A stretch of 64,000 bases of DNA from Diplonema papillatum (taxonomy: Eukaryota; Euglenozoa; Diplonemea; Diplonemida; Diplonemidae): NCBI GenBank assembly GCA_030068145.1, contig JAPJBO010000104.1, positions 310,001 to 374,000 on the forward strand. The letters are read 5' to 3'. The position numbers and the translations under genes were made by a program. Below are positions 53,011 to 64,000 of this stretch, piece by piece (the first letter of the stretch is position 1; every line of letters begins with the position of its first letter). The notes under the pieces are model-generated. The model was not told the origin of the DNA, did not search any database, and saw only the letters and a list, made by a program, of their open reading frames with translations.

Positions 53011-53892
53011 ACAAAAAAAGCACGGGCAAGAAAATAATCGGTGCCTTTTGAAACAGATTGGGCTCCGTTAGTAGTGGGGGGGGGGTTGCTTTGAATTGCT
53101 GCTACTTCCTTGGCTTTGCGAGGACTAGTGTTCAAACAGCAACTGCTACCATTTGGTTCATATCTTCTTCGCGTTTTCTCACGATAGGGCGGGGGGGGTG
53201 TCGGGTTTGCTTTAGGTACGCGAGGTTCACTGACACCCGCAATCGTGTGGGTAGCACGAACTCAAGAGGTCCAGTCAAATATGCCCTGCAGTATTTGCAC
53301 ACTTTTGAGGAGAAATGCGTAGTTGTTGAAAACAACCGGTGCAAAAAAAAACTGATTGGTCTGTTTTGTGAGAGCGGACTACCATTGGTGGTTGATCGTC
53401 GCCGCTGTCGGGTGGCTGGTCGACAACAGTCGACGACAGACGAATCAGGGAATGGGCTGCTGTGTCTAGCCGTCGGCGGCAGCGAACGGTAAGAGTCGGC
53501 CGTGTCGGACACCGTCCTTGCTCCCATCGACTCGACGTGGGTAACACATTGAGGACGCCGGAAGCTGACAACGACGCAGAGCAAATGACTCGTCACGCGG
53601 TTGGTCCGTGTGTCAAGAGCAAACGACGGCGCGAGGGGCTGTCTTCGATGTTGAACGTTTGGGTAAGAATGCAAAGAATCGGTGGCTATAATCTGCATCG
53701 AGGTCATACATGATACACCCCTACTAGTGACTGGGGACTAGCACACGTATGATCTCCCCCAGAGCCCTGTGGCATAGCCCAAAAGGCTAACAGTACGTCT
53801 TTTTAGCCTGCACGATACTCTGAAGGGCAGCCCGCAAGATTGTTTGTACTAAAAAGAGGGAGGCAAATAGTACTAGGTTCTAGCCGAACGTC
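53011..53892. other. Spacer without recognised gene
   Basis: A weak extra unit of the 150-bp array may start it. The plus-strand frame at 53058-53492 and the minus-strand frame at 53132-53707 overlap each other, and neither has a domain. Confidence 0.4.
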
Positions 53893-54655
53893 CCAGTCCA
53901 GCCTCAGAAGCTAGGGTGTGTCCGAGTCGCACGCCTGCAAAGCGGGTGCGCTGGAACCAAAACGCGTGAAAATGCACACTCGAAAAGCGGGTGTGACACC
54001 TCGTTTTTTTAGAGTTGTAGTTCGCTTGAGAAAGAGAGACAGACGAGCTAGAGTGCAGGGACCATCTCTCCGGGGAGTATTCGGTCGCCCCACTACTGAC
54101 TCCCGTACTACTACGGCGGGCGTAAGTCGTTACGTCGTGGGCGGTGCGAGCCGCGGCCCTGTCATAGATGATGATTGCACCGATGGTGGCGCAGCCGGGG
54201 GCGTTGTGACCGACGGGCGAGACCGCCTGGCAGGCGTGTGTCGACACGTTGTGTCGCGGGCTCTCCTTTTGGCAACAGCCCGCCCTATGGCAGCGGCTAG
54301 CATCTTGACGGAGAATCTCACCCACTGAACAAAGGATACTCAGGCACGGCATCGTTCCAGAAGGAAATACTCGAGGGGCTGCCTTGTGCTTACTTCGAAG
54401 GAGGCTAGAGGGGGAGAAACAATACAACTAAAAAATGGGTCTTTTTTGTTGAACGCTTACGCCCGCCACGAAACCCAGATTCACCTGTGCTTCGTGTGGG
54501 CTACAGCACATTTACCTCCTTTGATCTTTTGCAGCTGGCAGACTCCCCAAGTATTTCCTCTCACACAAAGCAGGTGCTTATACAAAAAAATTGTGTGCGT
54601 TTTCTTTGCCACCGGCTTTGATTCCGGCTTCCGAGGCTGGACTCCGCCGTGCATC
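53893..54655. mobile_element. MITE B split by an inserted E/K element
   Basis: The left part (53893-54003) has AGTCCAGCCTCAGAAGCTAG and AAAGCGGGTGTGACACC. The right end (54618-54655) has GCTTCCGAGGCTGGACTCCG. Between them lie a repeat S fragment, repeat E (54030-54130) and repeat K (54363-54592). The insertion is inferred from the order of parts. Confidence 0.6.
54363..54592 (+). repeat. Dispersed repeat K, best copy
   Basis: TACTCGAGGGGCTGCCTTG, GGAGGCTAGAGGGGGAGAAA, TTTTTTGTTGAACGCTTACG and AAGCAGGTGCTTATACAAAA in order. A close copy lies at 62190-62412. Confidence 0.8.
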
Positions 54656-54669
54656 GGGGGAGAAAGGCG

Positions 54670-54752
54670 AGACTGTGCTTGGAGCGTTACGTGCCCAGCA
54701 CCGCCCGCTTATCTGCGCCGCGTTTCGGTCCTTTTAAGTCATGCGTCAACAG
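54670..54752 (+). repeat. Dispersed repeat A fragment
   Basis: GCGTTTCGGTCCTTTTAAG and GTGCCCAGCACCGC, immediately left of the minisatellite. Confidence 0.65.
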
Positions 54753-54763
54753 AGCGGAGCCCG

Positions 54764-55549
54764 CGTAGTACACAGTAGTACACAGTAGTACACAGTAGTA
54801 CACAGTAGTACACAGTAGTACACAGTAGTACACAGTAGTACACAGTAGTACACAGTAGTACACAGTAGTACACAGTAGTACACAGTAGTACACAGTAGTA
54901 CACAGTAGTACACAGTAGTACACAGTAGTACACAGTAGTACACAGTAGTACACAGTAGTACACAGTAGTACACAGTAGTACACAGTAGTACACAGTAGTA
55001 CACAGTAGTACACAGTAGTACACAGTAGTACACAGTAGTACACAGTAGTACACAGTAGTACACAGTAGTACACAGTAGTACACAGTAGTACACAGTAGTA
55101 CACAGTAGTACACAGTAGTACACAGTAGTACACAGTAGTACACAGTAGTACACAGTAGTACACAGTAGTACACAGTAGTACACAGTAGTACACAGTAGTA
55201 CACAGTAGTACACAGTAGTACACAGTAGTACACAGTAGTACACAGTAGTACACAGTAGTACACAGTAGTACACAGTAGTACACAGTAGTACACAGTAGTA
55301 CACAGTAGTACACAGTAGTACACAGTAGTACACAGTAGTACACAGTAGTACACAGTAGTACACAGTAGTACACAGTAGTACACAGTAGTACACAGTAGTA
55401 CACAGTAGTACACAGTAGTACACAGTAGTACACAGTAGTACACAGTAGTACACAGTAGTACACAGTAGTACACAGTAGTACACAGTAGTACACAGTAGTA
55501 CACAGTAGTACACAGTAGTACACAGTAGTACACAGTAGTACACAGTAGT
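54764..55549 (+). repeat. Perfect 10-bp minisatellite, block 1 (about 78 units)
   Basis: The unit CACAGTAGTA repeats without a single visible change over about 780 bp. All three minus frames are open and translate to periodic YYCVLLCTTV, so frames covering it are not genes. Confidence 0.98.
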
Positions 55550-55849
55550 GTCGGCGGTTACACAGTAGTACACCAGTAGTACAACAGTAGTACAGCAGTA
55601 GTACAACAGTAGTACACAGTAGTACAACAGTAATACACAGTAGTACATAAGTAACGTACACAGAGTACAGTCAGTAGACAGCAGTCAGTACACAGTAGCA
55701 CAGTAGTACATCAGTAGTACACAGTATACACATGCCACACAGTATACACATGTGTAGTACAACAGATAGCATACCATCTACCGTCCTACAGCACGTAGAG
55801 GATACTGCTGGTAGTACTGAGTAGTTGGTGGCTGCTGATAGCATACCAT
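55550..55849 (+). repeat. Degenerate minisatellite between the two perfect blocks
   Basis: Units vary from 10 to 13 bp (ACACCAGTAGT, ACAACAGTAGT, ACAGCAGTAGT) and give way to ACACAGTATACACATG and two GATAGCATACCAT copies. Confidence 0.85.
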
Positions 55850-56333
55850 GTAGTACACAGTAGTACACAGTAGTACACAGTAGTACACAGTAGTACACAG
55901 TAGTACACAGTAGTACACAGTAGTACACAGTAGTACACAGTAGTACACAGTAGTACACAGTAGTACACAGTAGTACACAGTAGTACACAGTAGTACACAG
56001 TAGTACACAGTAGTACACAGTAGTACACAGTAGTACACAGTAGTACACAGTAGTACACAGTAGTACACAGTAGTACACAGTAGTACACAGTAGTACACAG
56101 TAGTACACAGTAGTACACAGTAGTACACAGTAGTACACAGTAGTACACAGTAGTACACAGTAGTACACAGTAGTACACAGTAGTACACAGTAGTACACAG
56201 TAGTACACAGTAGTACACAGTAGTACACAGTAGTACACAGTAGTACACAGTAGTACACAGTAGTACACAGTAGTACACAGTAGTACACAGTAGTACACAG
56301 TAGTACACAGTAGTACACAGTAGTACACAGTAG
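55850..56333 (+). repeat. Perfect 10-bp minisatellite, block 2 (about 48 units)
   Basis: Same unit and strand as block 1. Only the last unit carries a change (TAGAACACAG). Confidence 0.98.
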
Positions 56334-56560
56334 AACACAGCGGAACCAGTCGTGTCGGCGGTTCCCGCTTTTGTGGCTTTGGGCTGCCTCTCCTGCCCTG
56401 GAGCGAGCCCATTGCTCTTCGTCAGCCGATTGATTGGTCTAACTCGGGGCCCGCAAAAGTGAGGACTCCCAACATAGACTACTTTTGCCCCTCTACTGGG
56501 CAGTGAAACGAAACAGACTCCGGCCCGCATACATCCGGACAACTGGGCCTCTTAACAGAG

Positions 56561-56655
56561 CGTTGTTTTAGAGTTAAAGTTCGCTTGAAATTCCGGGGTT
56601 TTAGGGTCTCCGTGTGACCGTTCATGAATGGGTTCTCTTAGAGCAAGAAAGGGCT
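56561..56655 (+). repeat. Dispersed repeat S, well-preserved copy
   Basis: TTTTAGAGTTAAAGTTCGC, GAAATTCCGGGGTTTTAGGG, TCTCCGTGTGACC and GGGTTCTCTTAGAGCAAG in order, matching 6059-6140. Confidence 0.8.
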
Positions 56656-56848
56656 ATGTGGCTACGCTCCGTTAAGCCATCTATTCGCCGAACCGTGCGG
56701 AAACGGTGCGTCAACAGGAACGTGATAGCATAACCATTTGAGTGGTGTCTCAGCAGGCAGCCGGTTTCGTAGAGCCGCAGAGCCTTGCTGTTCGTTGGTG
56801 AGTAAACGTTTTCGCCCATTCTGTGGCATTACGGCACACGCTACACAG

Positions 56849-57003
56849 GGTTGCAAGAACGGGCTTCAAAGATATGTGCACAACCCCGCATCTTATCTGT
56901 GCCGTGTTTCGGTCCTTGAAGCTACAAACACATCGGACGGAGCCATCAACAGTGTGTGGAACCCAGTGTCAACGATGTTGTAAGGTAGCTGTTCGTAGCT
57001 CGC
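56849..57003 (+). repeat. Dispersed repeat A copy
   Basis: GGGTTGCAAGAACGGGCTTC, GTGTTTCGGTCCTTGAAGC and GTAGCTGTTCGTAGCTCGC. Confidence 0.75.
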
Positions 57004-57237
57004 TTCTGGGTTGAAGAATAATCGATTCGATCACGACGCAAGTTCAAATTCGACCACCCGGCAAAAATCTTAGTTGTAGGGTGGGGAGCCTGGGGAGGGG
57101 GGGTTGAAAACCTTTTTGTGCCCGGGGGTGCAAGTTTTCTTTCACGAAAGAGTGTCGCCATTCGGCATCGACCCACCAAATACAACAACTGCAAGAGTCG
57201 CCATTCATCTGGTACGACGATACCCTGCGCGGGATTT

Positions 57238-57340
57238 AGCGTTTATTGTGGTTTAGAGGTTCGGTGTTTTAGGGTCTCCGGTTGACCATTGAGGCTGTGA
57301 GGCGGGTGGTATGTGGGTAGTAGGTATGCTTAAATACGGC
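57238..57340 (+). repeat. Dispersed repeat S, second subfamily
   Basis: Nearly identical to 17166-17275 over about 100 bp, including GGTTTAGAGGTTCGGTG and GGTAGTAGGTATGCT. Confidence 0.85.
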
Positions 57341-57678
57341 TAGCCATGTTTGTAAGTGTTGCGACCGACACCAAGAAGAAATTCGCTTTGAATTTAGTCT
57401 TGGGCCCCCCACGCGATTTCATCTATAACTGCATAGGGTGGTGGTTGGTTTTAATCGTCATAATCGTTTTTCGCAACAAGTTGGTTTGGGGGAAAAGGGA
57501 GCTTCTGGAGGTCCCGGTGCCCCGCGTGATACGGGATTCCTCTATAATTGCACAGGGCCCGTTGGTTGTTTCAAGGGGCAAACTACTTCTGCCCCTCGGG
57601 CCGTTGCTTGGGGAGCGCGTGAACTGCAAAAAGCGTAACGGTTGCTTGTTTATGATGCATACCCCCTTTCCCTAGGGC

Positions 57679-58258
57679 TGGCTGCATACGTGCATACGTA
57701 TGCGTATGCAGATTTGAAAATATGCATACGGCTGCATACGTATGCATAGGTGGGGCTGTGTGAGGCCAGCCCTGCCTTCACACGCTGCTGCACGACGGGC
57801 CTACGAGTGTACACGGTGGAGTCCAGCCCCAGAAGCTGGAGTTAAAGCTGGGGAGTTGAAAAAGCGCTTTTCAGGTATGACTCGGGCACCCTCTTCGACT
57901 CGAGACCTCACCGTGTGGGGTAGACTACGAGGTAGAATGCAGGTCGATGAGGATGCGTGCCAGGGTCAATGTCTGCCTCGCTTTTTCCCTGACGACGACG
58001 AACGCCAGCTCGCTCATCGGAGCGCGGCTGGTCGGCTTACGGGAGTGAACACGCTTGCGTGCACCCCGGGTTGCGGCGGACGTAGCCTCCGTCGACACTC
58101 ACGAAGCTCTGCTTCTAAGTCTCCTTTTCGACTCCCCCTTCGACCAGGACGAAGGAGGTGCATTGCCAGAGAAGTCACAGCTGTATGCACACGTATGCAT
58201 AGCCGTATGCAGCGCCGTAGGCGTATGCAGGTTTTGGTGCATGCGCGTATGCAGCCAC
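57679..58258. mobile_element. TIR element with GCATACG-rich ends, carrying a MITE B
   Basis: Both ends begin GGCTGCATACG inward and carry dense GCATACG/CGTATGC units over about 75 bp (57679-57755, 58188-58258). MITE B lies inside at 57812-57915 (CACGGTGGAGTCCAGCC to CTCACCGTG). Subterminal short repeats are usual for hAT or CACTA elements. No target duplication was found. Confidence 0.55.
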
Positions 58259-59024
58259 CATAGCCGGCCTCTCTCGTCCCCTCCTCTTCTTTATACTTCA
58301 CAGTACACCGGCGTAGTCAGCCAGAAATACTCTGGGAGGCGCCGCGCGGTGCTTTATTTTTGACGGAGGCAGAAAATGCAAGATGACGGGAGGGATTCGG
58401 ACCAGACACTGGTCCCTATCCCTCGCAATCAAACTGATGACCAGACTCTTTGGTCCAGTTATAATGACGAAACCCCACAAAAAAACTAACATAAATCGCA
58501 TTAAGTATGCCACGAAGCCACATTCGCCATTCGTGCGTCTTGATATTGTCCTTTGACGGAGCGAGCCGATGACCGCTCTCTCATCTCACCTTTCGGCACT
58601 GTGTCACGCGTCCTTGTCAGACGCTAGCGCCCGGCATTAAGCACAGTCGTTGGGTGGTATTGACAAGGGGGTGTCATCGGACACTCGAAAAGGCTTCGTT
58701 GCTTCGCAAGACTTTGTCTGTGGAAACGCACCACCGGGGTTTTCAAGTCTCCGGATGACCATCGTCGAAAGGATTCTCTTGTCTTGTGTAGTAATATAGT
58801 AAATAGGTATAATTAAAATTAGTGTCAGTGGCAGTGGAAAGTAGGTGTGGGGTGTTTGTAGTCTGTTTGCAGTCTCTCAGGTCTTCGTCGATTGATGATG
58901 TCTGACGACTTGTTTTCTTTTGTGTTTGCCTTTTCTTTTTTTTTAGAGTGAAAGTTTTTTGTGTGTGTGTGTGTGTGTGCGTGTTTGCAGGCGAATATGA
59001 TGCCGGTTGTCGGGGGGTACACCT
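58259..59024 (+). other. Spacer with repeat fragments
   Basis: Partial repeat K near 58325-58378, repeat S near 58730-58790 (GGGGTTTTCAAGTCTCCGG), and a short GT tract at 58961-58979. No gene. Confidence 0.5.
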
Positions 59025-59085
59025 TTTTTTAGAGTTAAAGTTTGCTTGAAATACCGGGGTTTTAGGGTCTCCGTGTGACCGTTTT
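59025..59085 (+). repeat. Dispersed repeat S copy
   Basis: TTTTTTAGAGTTAAAGTTTG, then CCGGGGTTTTAGGGTCTCCG. Confidence 0.75.
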
Positions 59086-59839
59086 TGTGGTTTCTGCGCT
59101 CGCGGGGTGCTCGTTGCTTGTAGGGGTGGAAAGAACACGGCCACTGAGACCGGTGGGCCCGCTCGAGTATTTCGTGATTATGGGCGGACTGGGCTGCCGA
59201 GCCGGTGTCCGTTTCGGCTCGCCGGGGGACTGGGTTCTGATGGGCGATGCCTCTCGATGCTGTGCATCCCTGATACCTGCGAGGTGATGGTACGCCGAGG
59301 TGCTGTGGATACCACCAGCACACCACGATACCACGATAGGTGCTAGTGGGACGGCTGGGTGAATCGGCGCACCAGCGTCCGTTGGACGGGGGTCCCACGC
59401 ACTCAGAATTCAGGGGACAGGGGGGGGCGCCATCGTCCCTGGCGACGTGCGCGGATTGCTCCGCAGAGGCTTTCGCCCCTGAAAGGAAAGTCGAATTCCG
59501 AGTGCGGGAAACCCCTCCAGCCCAACTGCACGGGCTCGAAGGCGCCCAATGCAACGCCGCTTCTCGCGTCCGGAGGGCGGCAGACCCGAGTGTCTCTCTC
59601 TCATCAGAAACGCTGTCTCAAACGATCACGCCTTCGTAAGTTGCAGAGCTTGCTTCCCCAAGACTTGTTTGCCCTGGGGCTGCGATTTTATTATGCTGGA
59701 CGTGTGTCCCTGCTCGATAAGTACAACACGATAAGCTGCCAACCGTCTCTTTTAAGCATGACAACCGCTTTTCTTGCCATGAAAAACGGCAGGAGGCTCG
59801 ACGTTGCAAGCAGTGCAAGAAACGGGATACTCCGCACAG
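59086..59839. other. Spacer without recognised gene
   Basis: GC-rich, with open frames on both strands (plus 59359-59892, minus 58943-59554), but no domain or supporting splice structure. Confidence 0.35.
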
Positions 59840-60155
59840 CAGAAATACTCGACGTTGCTGCTTCGACTCCGAATGGAAGGGAGGAAATATAGAGGTAAGG
59901 GACATTTACAATACACACACAATCTGATTTGTTCGTCATTGTGTGTTGTTTTCTCACTCAGGACTTTGACTTGTTGTGTTTGTGTAACGCAACAAGAAGA
60001 CGTGTTTGTGTGATTTGTCGTGTAGGGGTAGACCCGTGTGACCTCACGTCCGTTAAACACGTGGTTCGGTAGTTATAGCACTTGGGATCCCTTCTGTTCT
60101 TTGTCGGGCAGCATCGTCGAGCATTTCCTTTCAAGCTGGCGCTTATGTAAAACGA
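59840..60155 (-). repeat. Dispersed repeat D, copy 5
   Basis: From AATACTCGACGTTGCTGCTT to AAGCTGGCGCTTATGTAA, with a partly duplicated segment around TTTGTGTGATTTGTCGTG. Confidence 0.8.
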
Positions 60156-61340
60156 GGACAAAGCACAAACCCGCGAGGACCGGTGACCTAAAGCAAGGAG
60201 GCGGACATGACGCCCCTCCTCCTCCAGAGAGCCGGACTAAAAGTCAAGACAGTGCGGAGCACTGCTCTCTGGAGGGCTCACGCACTCAAACTCGCGATTC
60301 ATGAGTGGTGCATTTCGGCCGCACGCTTGGCTCGTGCTATACTCGCCCTGCTTACAATTCCTGATTTGACGAGGCAGAGGACTCATGAAGCGGGCACATC
60401 AGAAGGATTCGCGGACAAACCTGCTTGTCTAAACTCTGTACCTAGTTGAGCGGTCCAGGTTCCTCACACATTGTACGTGGTCTGAAAACGGATCCGGAGC
60501 TTCGTTTTGAGAGTGCAAGTTCGCTTAGGGATCCGGGGTTTTAAAGTCTCCGGGTGACCATTGTCGTAGAGGTTCCTTTAAGGTATAGTATGTTAGTGTG
60601 CGTATCGTATCTGCTGTAGTGGCAGTACGTGTACTTGTGCGTGTATCTTTGCTGCCTATTGCCGACTATTCGACTTGTTTTTGCGCGCACTTCTTGCATC
60701 CTGTGTTCTTGACCTGTCGGAAGTGAGGACAGTACGCTGTCATCGACCGGTTTTCGTTCTGTCAAATTGAAGTTGTTAGAACAGTGGTTGACACAAGAAA
60801 TGTGAGCTCATCATCCGCACCACCGCGGCTGATACAAAGCTGATGGTGATGATGATTGGAACTTTCGTTGAACGCGGTGCCTGATCGTTCTGTATTCAGG
60901 ACGCAAGTGAAAACGCCACAGTTTGCGGCGGCGAGCTATTCATTTCCTCCAGCATTTCGTGTTTGGTTTGACAATATGCCTTCGCTTTTTCGCTATCCTT
61001 ATCAAAACCTTTGCGTTGACGCATCCACATGTGTTTTTAGAGTGCAGGTTTACTTTTTGTGCCACCGTCGATCCCGAGGGACGATCAGTTTGGTGTCTTG
61101 CGACCTCTGTTTGCTTGGGAAGGATTTTCTTTCTTTTAGCAGGCCGCGTTTGGGCTCTCAGGTAGCTTTTTCCCCTTTTCACCTCGTATGCCTTGAGCAA
61201 GGGATCTCCACGTGAAGCAGACATGCAACTGTAACAGTGACATGATCTTCAGCCTCCTCAACTATTTCCTACACATATTGCCTATACACAAAACCGTACA
61301 CCGCGAGAGTAGGAGAAAAAGACGTTTCGTTGACCGCACT
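60156..61340 (+). other. Spacer with repeats S and R
   Basis: Repeat S at 60509-60600 (AGTTCGCTTAGGGATCCGGG). The target part of repeat R lies at 61065-61095 (CGTCGATCCCGAGGGACG, GGTGTCTTGCGACCTC). No gene recognised. Confidence 0.5.
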
Positions 61341-61440
61341 ACTGTGCCCAAATCCTGGACGCGGTTTCAGGTGGCGAATCGGCAAATGATCATGATCAGA
61401 AGAAGGTCCTGCTCGGGCGGTTGAGTTTCCTCAAACGTTG
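61341..61440 (-). repeat. Dispersed repeat J, copy 4
   Basis: Inverse of 15666-15785: CCTGGACGCGGTTTCAGGTG, then AATGATCATGATCAGAAG. Confidence 0.8.
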
Positions 61441-61610
61441 TCAAATATTGAATGTGGCAAAAAAAAAAAAAAAAGAAAGGTGGCTTTCTTTGGACCCCCC
61501 CGGTTGCTTATTCACATTCCAAATAATCCAACTCGGCCCAATCCGAGGCGTTAAAACCGTGCGCTGCAAAGCCGTCCCCACCCTTGGGCAGTCGAACAGC
61601 TCTGCTCAGT

Positions 61611-61825
61611 GAGATCCAGTCTCAGAAGCTGGAAGGTGTGCCGGGGTCACACCCTCGTTAACCGAAATGCGGGTGCGCTACAATGTGACGACCCGCTATG
61701 TGTTTCCGACGATACCGTGTGCCAATGGGCGTACAGATTGGTGTCTTTCGATCTTTTGTGTGCTTGGGAAGCTTTTTTTGAACTCCAGCTTTTAACTCCA
61801 GCTTCTGAGGCTGGACTCCACCGTG
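61611..61825. mobile_element. MITE B, long copy
   Basis: Left end GATCCAGTCTCAGAAGCTGG and right end GCTTCTGAGGCTGGACTCCA. The interior contains an R-like piece (CAGATTGGTGTCTTTCG), perhaps an insertion. Confidence 0.7.
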
Positions 61826-62189
61826 TGCGATTTCCGCCCCCGCGGGCCCCCCCTGTGGGCGGGTAAGAGGTTGGTTCGTGTTCGGCCATCATAGTAAAAA
61901 AAGACTGGGGTGGTGCTCGCATACAACCACCCCAGTCGCCGCAGCCGTCTTTTGTTTGTGACGCCGTAGTACTTTTGCGTCCGCCAGAGTGTCAGGAATG
62001 GCCGCCGCGTGTTTCGTGTGTGCCGGAAGGGGGTGCAATTCACCAAAGCTTTGGTTGGGCTAACTTTGTGCCGCCGCCTGTTGTTGATTGGCAGACTCTT
62101 CATGTTTCGGTGGGGACAGAGCGCGGTAGCTCGCTGCGGGCATTGCATTTCAATACGTGAGTGAGGGTTAGACTAACTTCTTCTGGTCC
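61826..62189. other. Spacer without recognised gene
   Basis: The short plus-strand frame at 61975-62160 has even codon use, but I cannot identify it. Confidence 0.35.
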
Positions 62190-62412
62190 TTTTCCAGGCC
62201 GAAGGATGGAAGTTCGCATCTCGTTGAGGGACTGCCTTGCTCATTTCGAAGGAGGCTAGAGGGGGAGAAAACAATACAACTACAAAGTGGGTATTTTTGT
62301 TGAACGCTTTCGCCCTCCCTACTAAACGCAGATTTACTTCTACCTCCTTTGATCTTTCGCAACTGGCAGTCTCCTCAAGCATTTCCTACAAAGCAGGTGC
62401 TTATACAAAATA
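62190..62412 (+). repeat. Dispersed repeat K copy
   Basis: GGAGGCTAGAGGGGGAGAAA, TTTTTGTTGAACGCTTTCGC and AAGCAGGTGCTTATACAAAA, closely matching 54363-54592. Confidence 0.8.
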
Positions 62413-62790
62413 ATACTTTGCAAATACTGAGCCGAAGGGTAGACTCGTCTGTCGGGATAGCTTCTTCTAATCATTCTTTGAACCGAAACGATAGGCGTTC
62501 ACATCTTTGTTGAAATATACTTTGCATTTACTAAGCCGCATGGTAGACTCATGAGGATAGCTCTTTCTGCTCATGTTCCGAGCAGAAAACGATAGGCGTT
62601 CACAATTTGTTGGATTATACTTTGCATGCTCCGTTTCCGAGCCAAACGGTGGATGTTCACATCTTGTTGGGATATACTTTGCGTGCTCCGTTTCCGAGCC
62701 AAACGATGGATGTTCACATTTGTTGGAATATTATCTTCATTTTCTGAGCCGAACGATGTAGACTCGTGGGATAGCTACTTCTCCGAGCCG
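62413..62790 (+). repeat. Degenerate tandem repeats, about 60-110 bp units
   Basis: Recurring ATACTTTGCAT, CCGAGCCAAACGATGGATG-like and GTTCACATCTTTGTTG blocks, at least five units. The best pair is 62626-62690 and 62691-62745. Confidence 0.75.
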
Positions 62791-63057
62791 AATGACATGT
62801 TTTCAGCAATCGGAAAGGAAATCACCTCTCAAGATTTCTTTTGTCTAGATTGGACCGGGGGATACACTTTTTTTCGGTCGTGGGGATGGAAATTAAAATG
62901 CACGAAGCAAAAATAGGTACGTTTTCCCTTGCGTGCGGGTTGGCTATTATGCAGCGCACCAGTTTCCCGCGGAGGAACCTCCATGGGACCGGCGCGAGAA
63001 AGGGTCAAGACGAGTCAGATAAATGAAAGGGCTGCGAGAGATGCGGGGTGTGCGTGG

Positions 63058-63440
63058 GTAAGAACGTGCTTAAAATGGTTTACTCAACCCGTACCGTGTC
63101 CTATCTGCACGGTGCTTCGGTCCACAGACAAAAGGCGGACCATCGTCAGCGCGGAACCTGAGTGTCCAGACAGGACAGCGGTGCGAGTCTGGTTTGCCAG
63201 GCTGCTGTTCGTAGCTCGTGACAGCCAGGACCACCGATGCTACGAAGGAGCACTGGCGAATGCGTCTCGTCCTACAAACGCGTCTGAGCAAGGCTAAGAA
63301 ACTCAGGGGCGCCCATCCTACTCATGCATGACTGCGACTCGCTAATTATGGTTGGGGGGAATCCTATTTCGGTGGGTTGGGCAATCCTGCCTCTCATGTA
63401 CGCTGGCCTTCTTCGGGGGAATGCAGAGATTTTGTTCATC
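63058..63440 (+). repeat. Dispersed repeat A, near full-length, followed by repeat N
   Basis: 63058-63350 follows 7020-7309 in order, with small deletions (GCGGAACCTGAGTGTCCAGA, CAGCCAGGACCACC, GACTGCGACTCGCTAA). 63385-63440 is family N (CCTGCCTCTCATGTACGCTG). Confidence 0.8.
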
Positions 63441-63750
63441 TTTCTTTTCTTTTCCCACTCTTGTGTTGCCGACAATCAAACGGGGTTGATGTACGGTCCG
63501 GTGTCCTTTTGTTCTTCTCTTTCCCGTTGCTTAACAACTTCGTTTTTTTTATAACCGTCGGTATTTTGGACGGTCGGGCGGGAGGTCGATGGAATAGGAT
63601 GTGGTTCGGGGAAATAGGGGAACGGGAGAAAAGTTAGCGATGTCTCTCCGTCCGGTCGGGTAGTTTCGTTTGTGCCACCTCCGTTACTGTGTTTCCGGCG
63701 AATTTCGCTCACCTCACTCTTTTTCCATTAGTCCGGCTACGAGATGAGGC

Positions 63751-63960
63751 AACTGCAGCCTACTTCCGCACCGGACTTGCGGAGGTATTTCGCAACGTTC
63801 TTGCGGCCGTTGATGAGTGCCAGGGAGAAGGCGGGTGGAGTCGTGGGAGCGGCGAGTGGTCGAGGAAGAGCTTGTTGACGTCGGCACCCCCGCCGATGAG
63901 CCCCCGGCACGCTTCGTAGTATCCGGAGTCGATCGCGCGTCACTCCGTCGGCTGGATAGT
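63751..63960 (-). pseudogene. Ankyrin-repeat-like segment with a frameshift
   Basis: One minus frame reads YYEACRGLIGGGADVNKL and DHSPL, typical of an ankyrin repeat's second helix and loop. The next repeat (LALINGRKNVAKYLRKSGAE) is in another frame, so a small indel or unseen splice separates them. A GTAGGC after SGAE could be a donor. Further repeats, if any, would lie beyond the right edge. This could be an exon of a gene entering from the right, or a relic. Confidence 0.4.
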
Positions 63961-64000
63961 TTATGCCACCTCCGCCAAACCTTTTTTCTTTTTTTTCCAT

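Noticed and set aside
54764-56333. Possible CRISPR array
   Set aside because: Unit is 10 bp with no spacers, and the context is eukaryotic.
54687-56542. Long minus-strand frames of 200-324 codons rich in VYYCVLLCTT
   Set aside because: They translate the 10-bp minisatellite, which is open in all frames; there is no evidence of a real protein.
61975-62160. 61-codon plus-strand frame with even composition
   Set aside because: Too short and without a recognisable motif; left as spacer.

Overview
This is eukaryotic nuclear DNA, most likely from a single-celled alga or other protist. It has spliceosomal GT-AG introns, LINE and Penelope-type retroelements, DNA-transposon MITEs, long microsatellites and very low gene density. 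A chromerid-type alga would fit the style of the genome, but nothing in the window proves a species. I see no bacterial operons, rRNA genes or CRISPR array.

Every gene-like reading frame that I trust, except one orphan exon, lies on the minus strand. From left to right they are: (1) positions 1-1839, a reverse transcriptase of Penelope-like type fused in frame to a USP-type deubiquitinase domain and running off the left edge; (2) 3531-5921 and 22298-24688, two intronless 796-residue paralogues that fuse an inositol polyphosphate kinase (ITPK/ATP-grasp) to a choline/ethanolamine-kinase-like domain; (3) 10981-15639, a LINE with intact ORF1 and ORF2 (endonuclease, RT, RNase H) flanked by 25-26 bp direct repeats; (4) 28152-35806, a four-exon gene for a coiled-coil protein whose EF-hand is completed only by splicing; (5) 63751-63960, a damaged ankyrin-repeat segment. 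One orphan coding-like exon lies on the plus strand at about 15832-16150.

The rest is repeats. At least ten dispersed families recur. I label them A (about 300 bp), B (MITE with a CACGGTGGAGTCCAGCCT end), C, D, E/K (linked to GA microsatellites), J, N, O, R and S (short, built around GTTCGCTTGA and TTTTAGGGTCTCCG). Several families were seen only in plus orientation, opposite to the genes. The large intron of the coiled-coil gene holds a four-level nest of TIR transposons with readable target duplications. Long arrays occur at 28.6 kb (GA), 43.0-44.5 kb (GT, inside an 810-bp duplication) and 54.8-56.3 kb (a perfect 10-bp minisatellite in two blocks).

The strongest candidates for something undescribed are the RT-USP fusion and the ITPK-choline-kinase fusion pair. 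All assignments come from reading motifs; no database search was possible.
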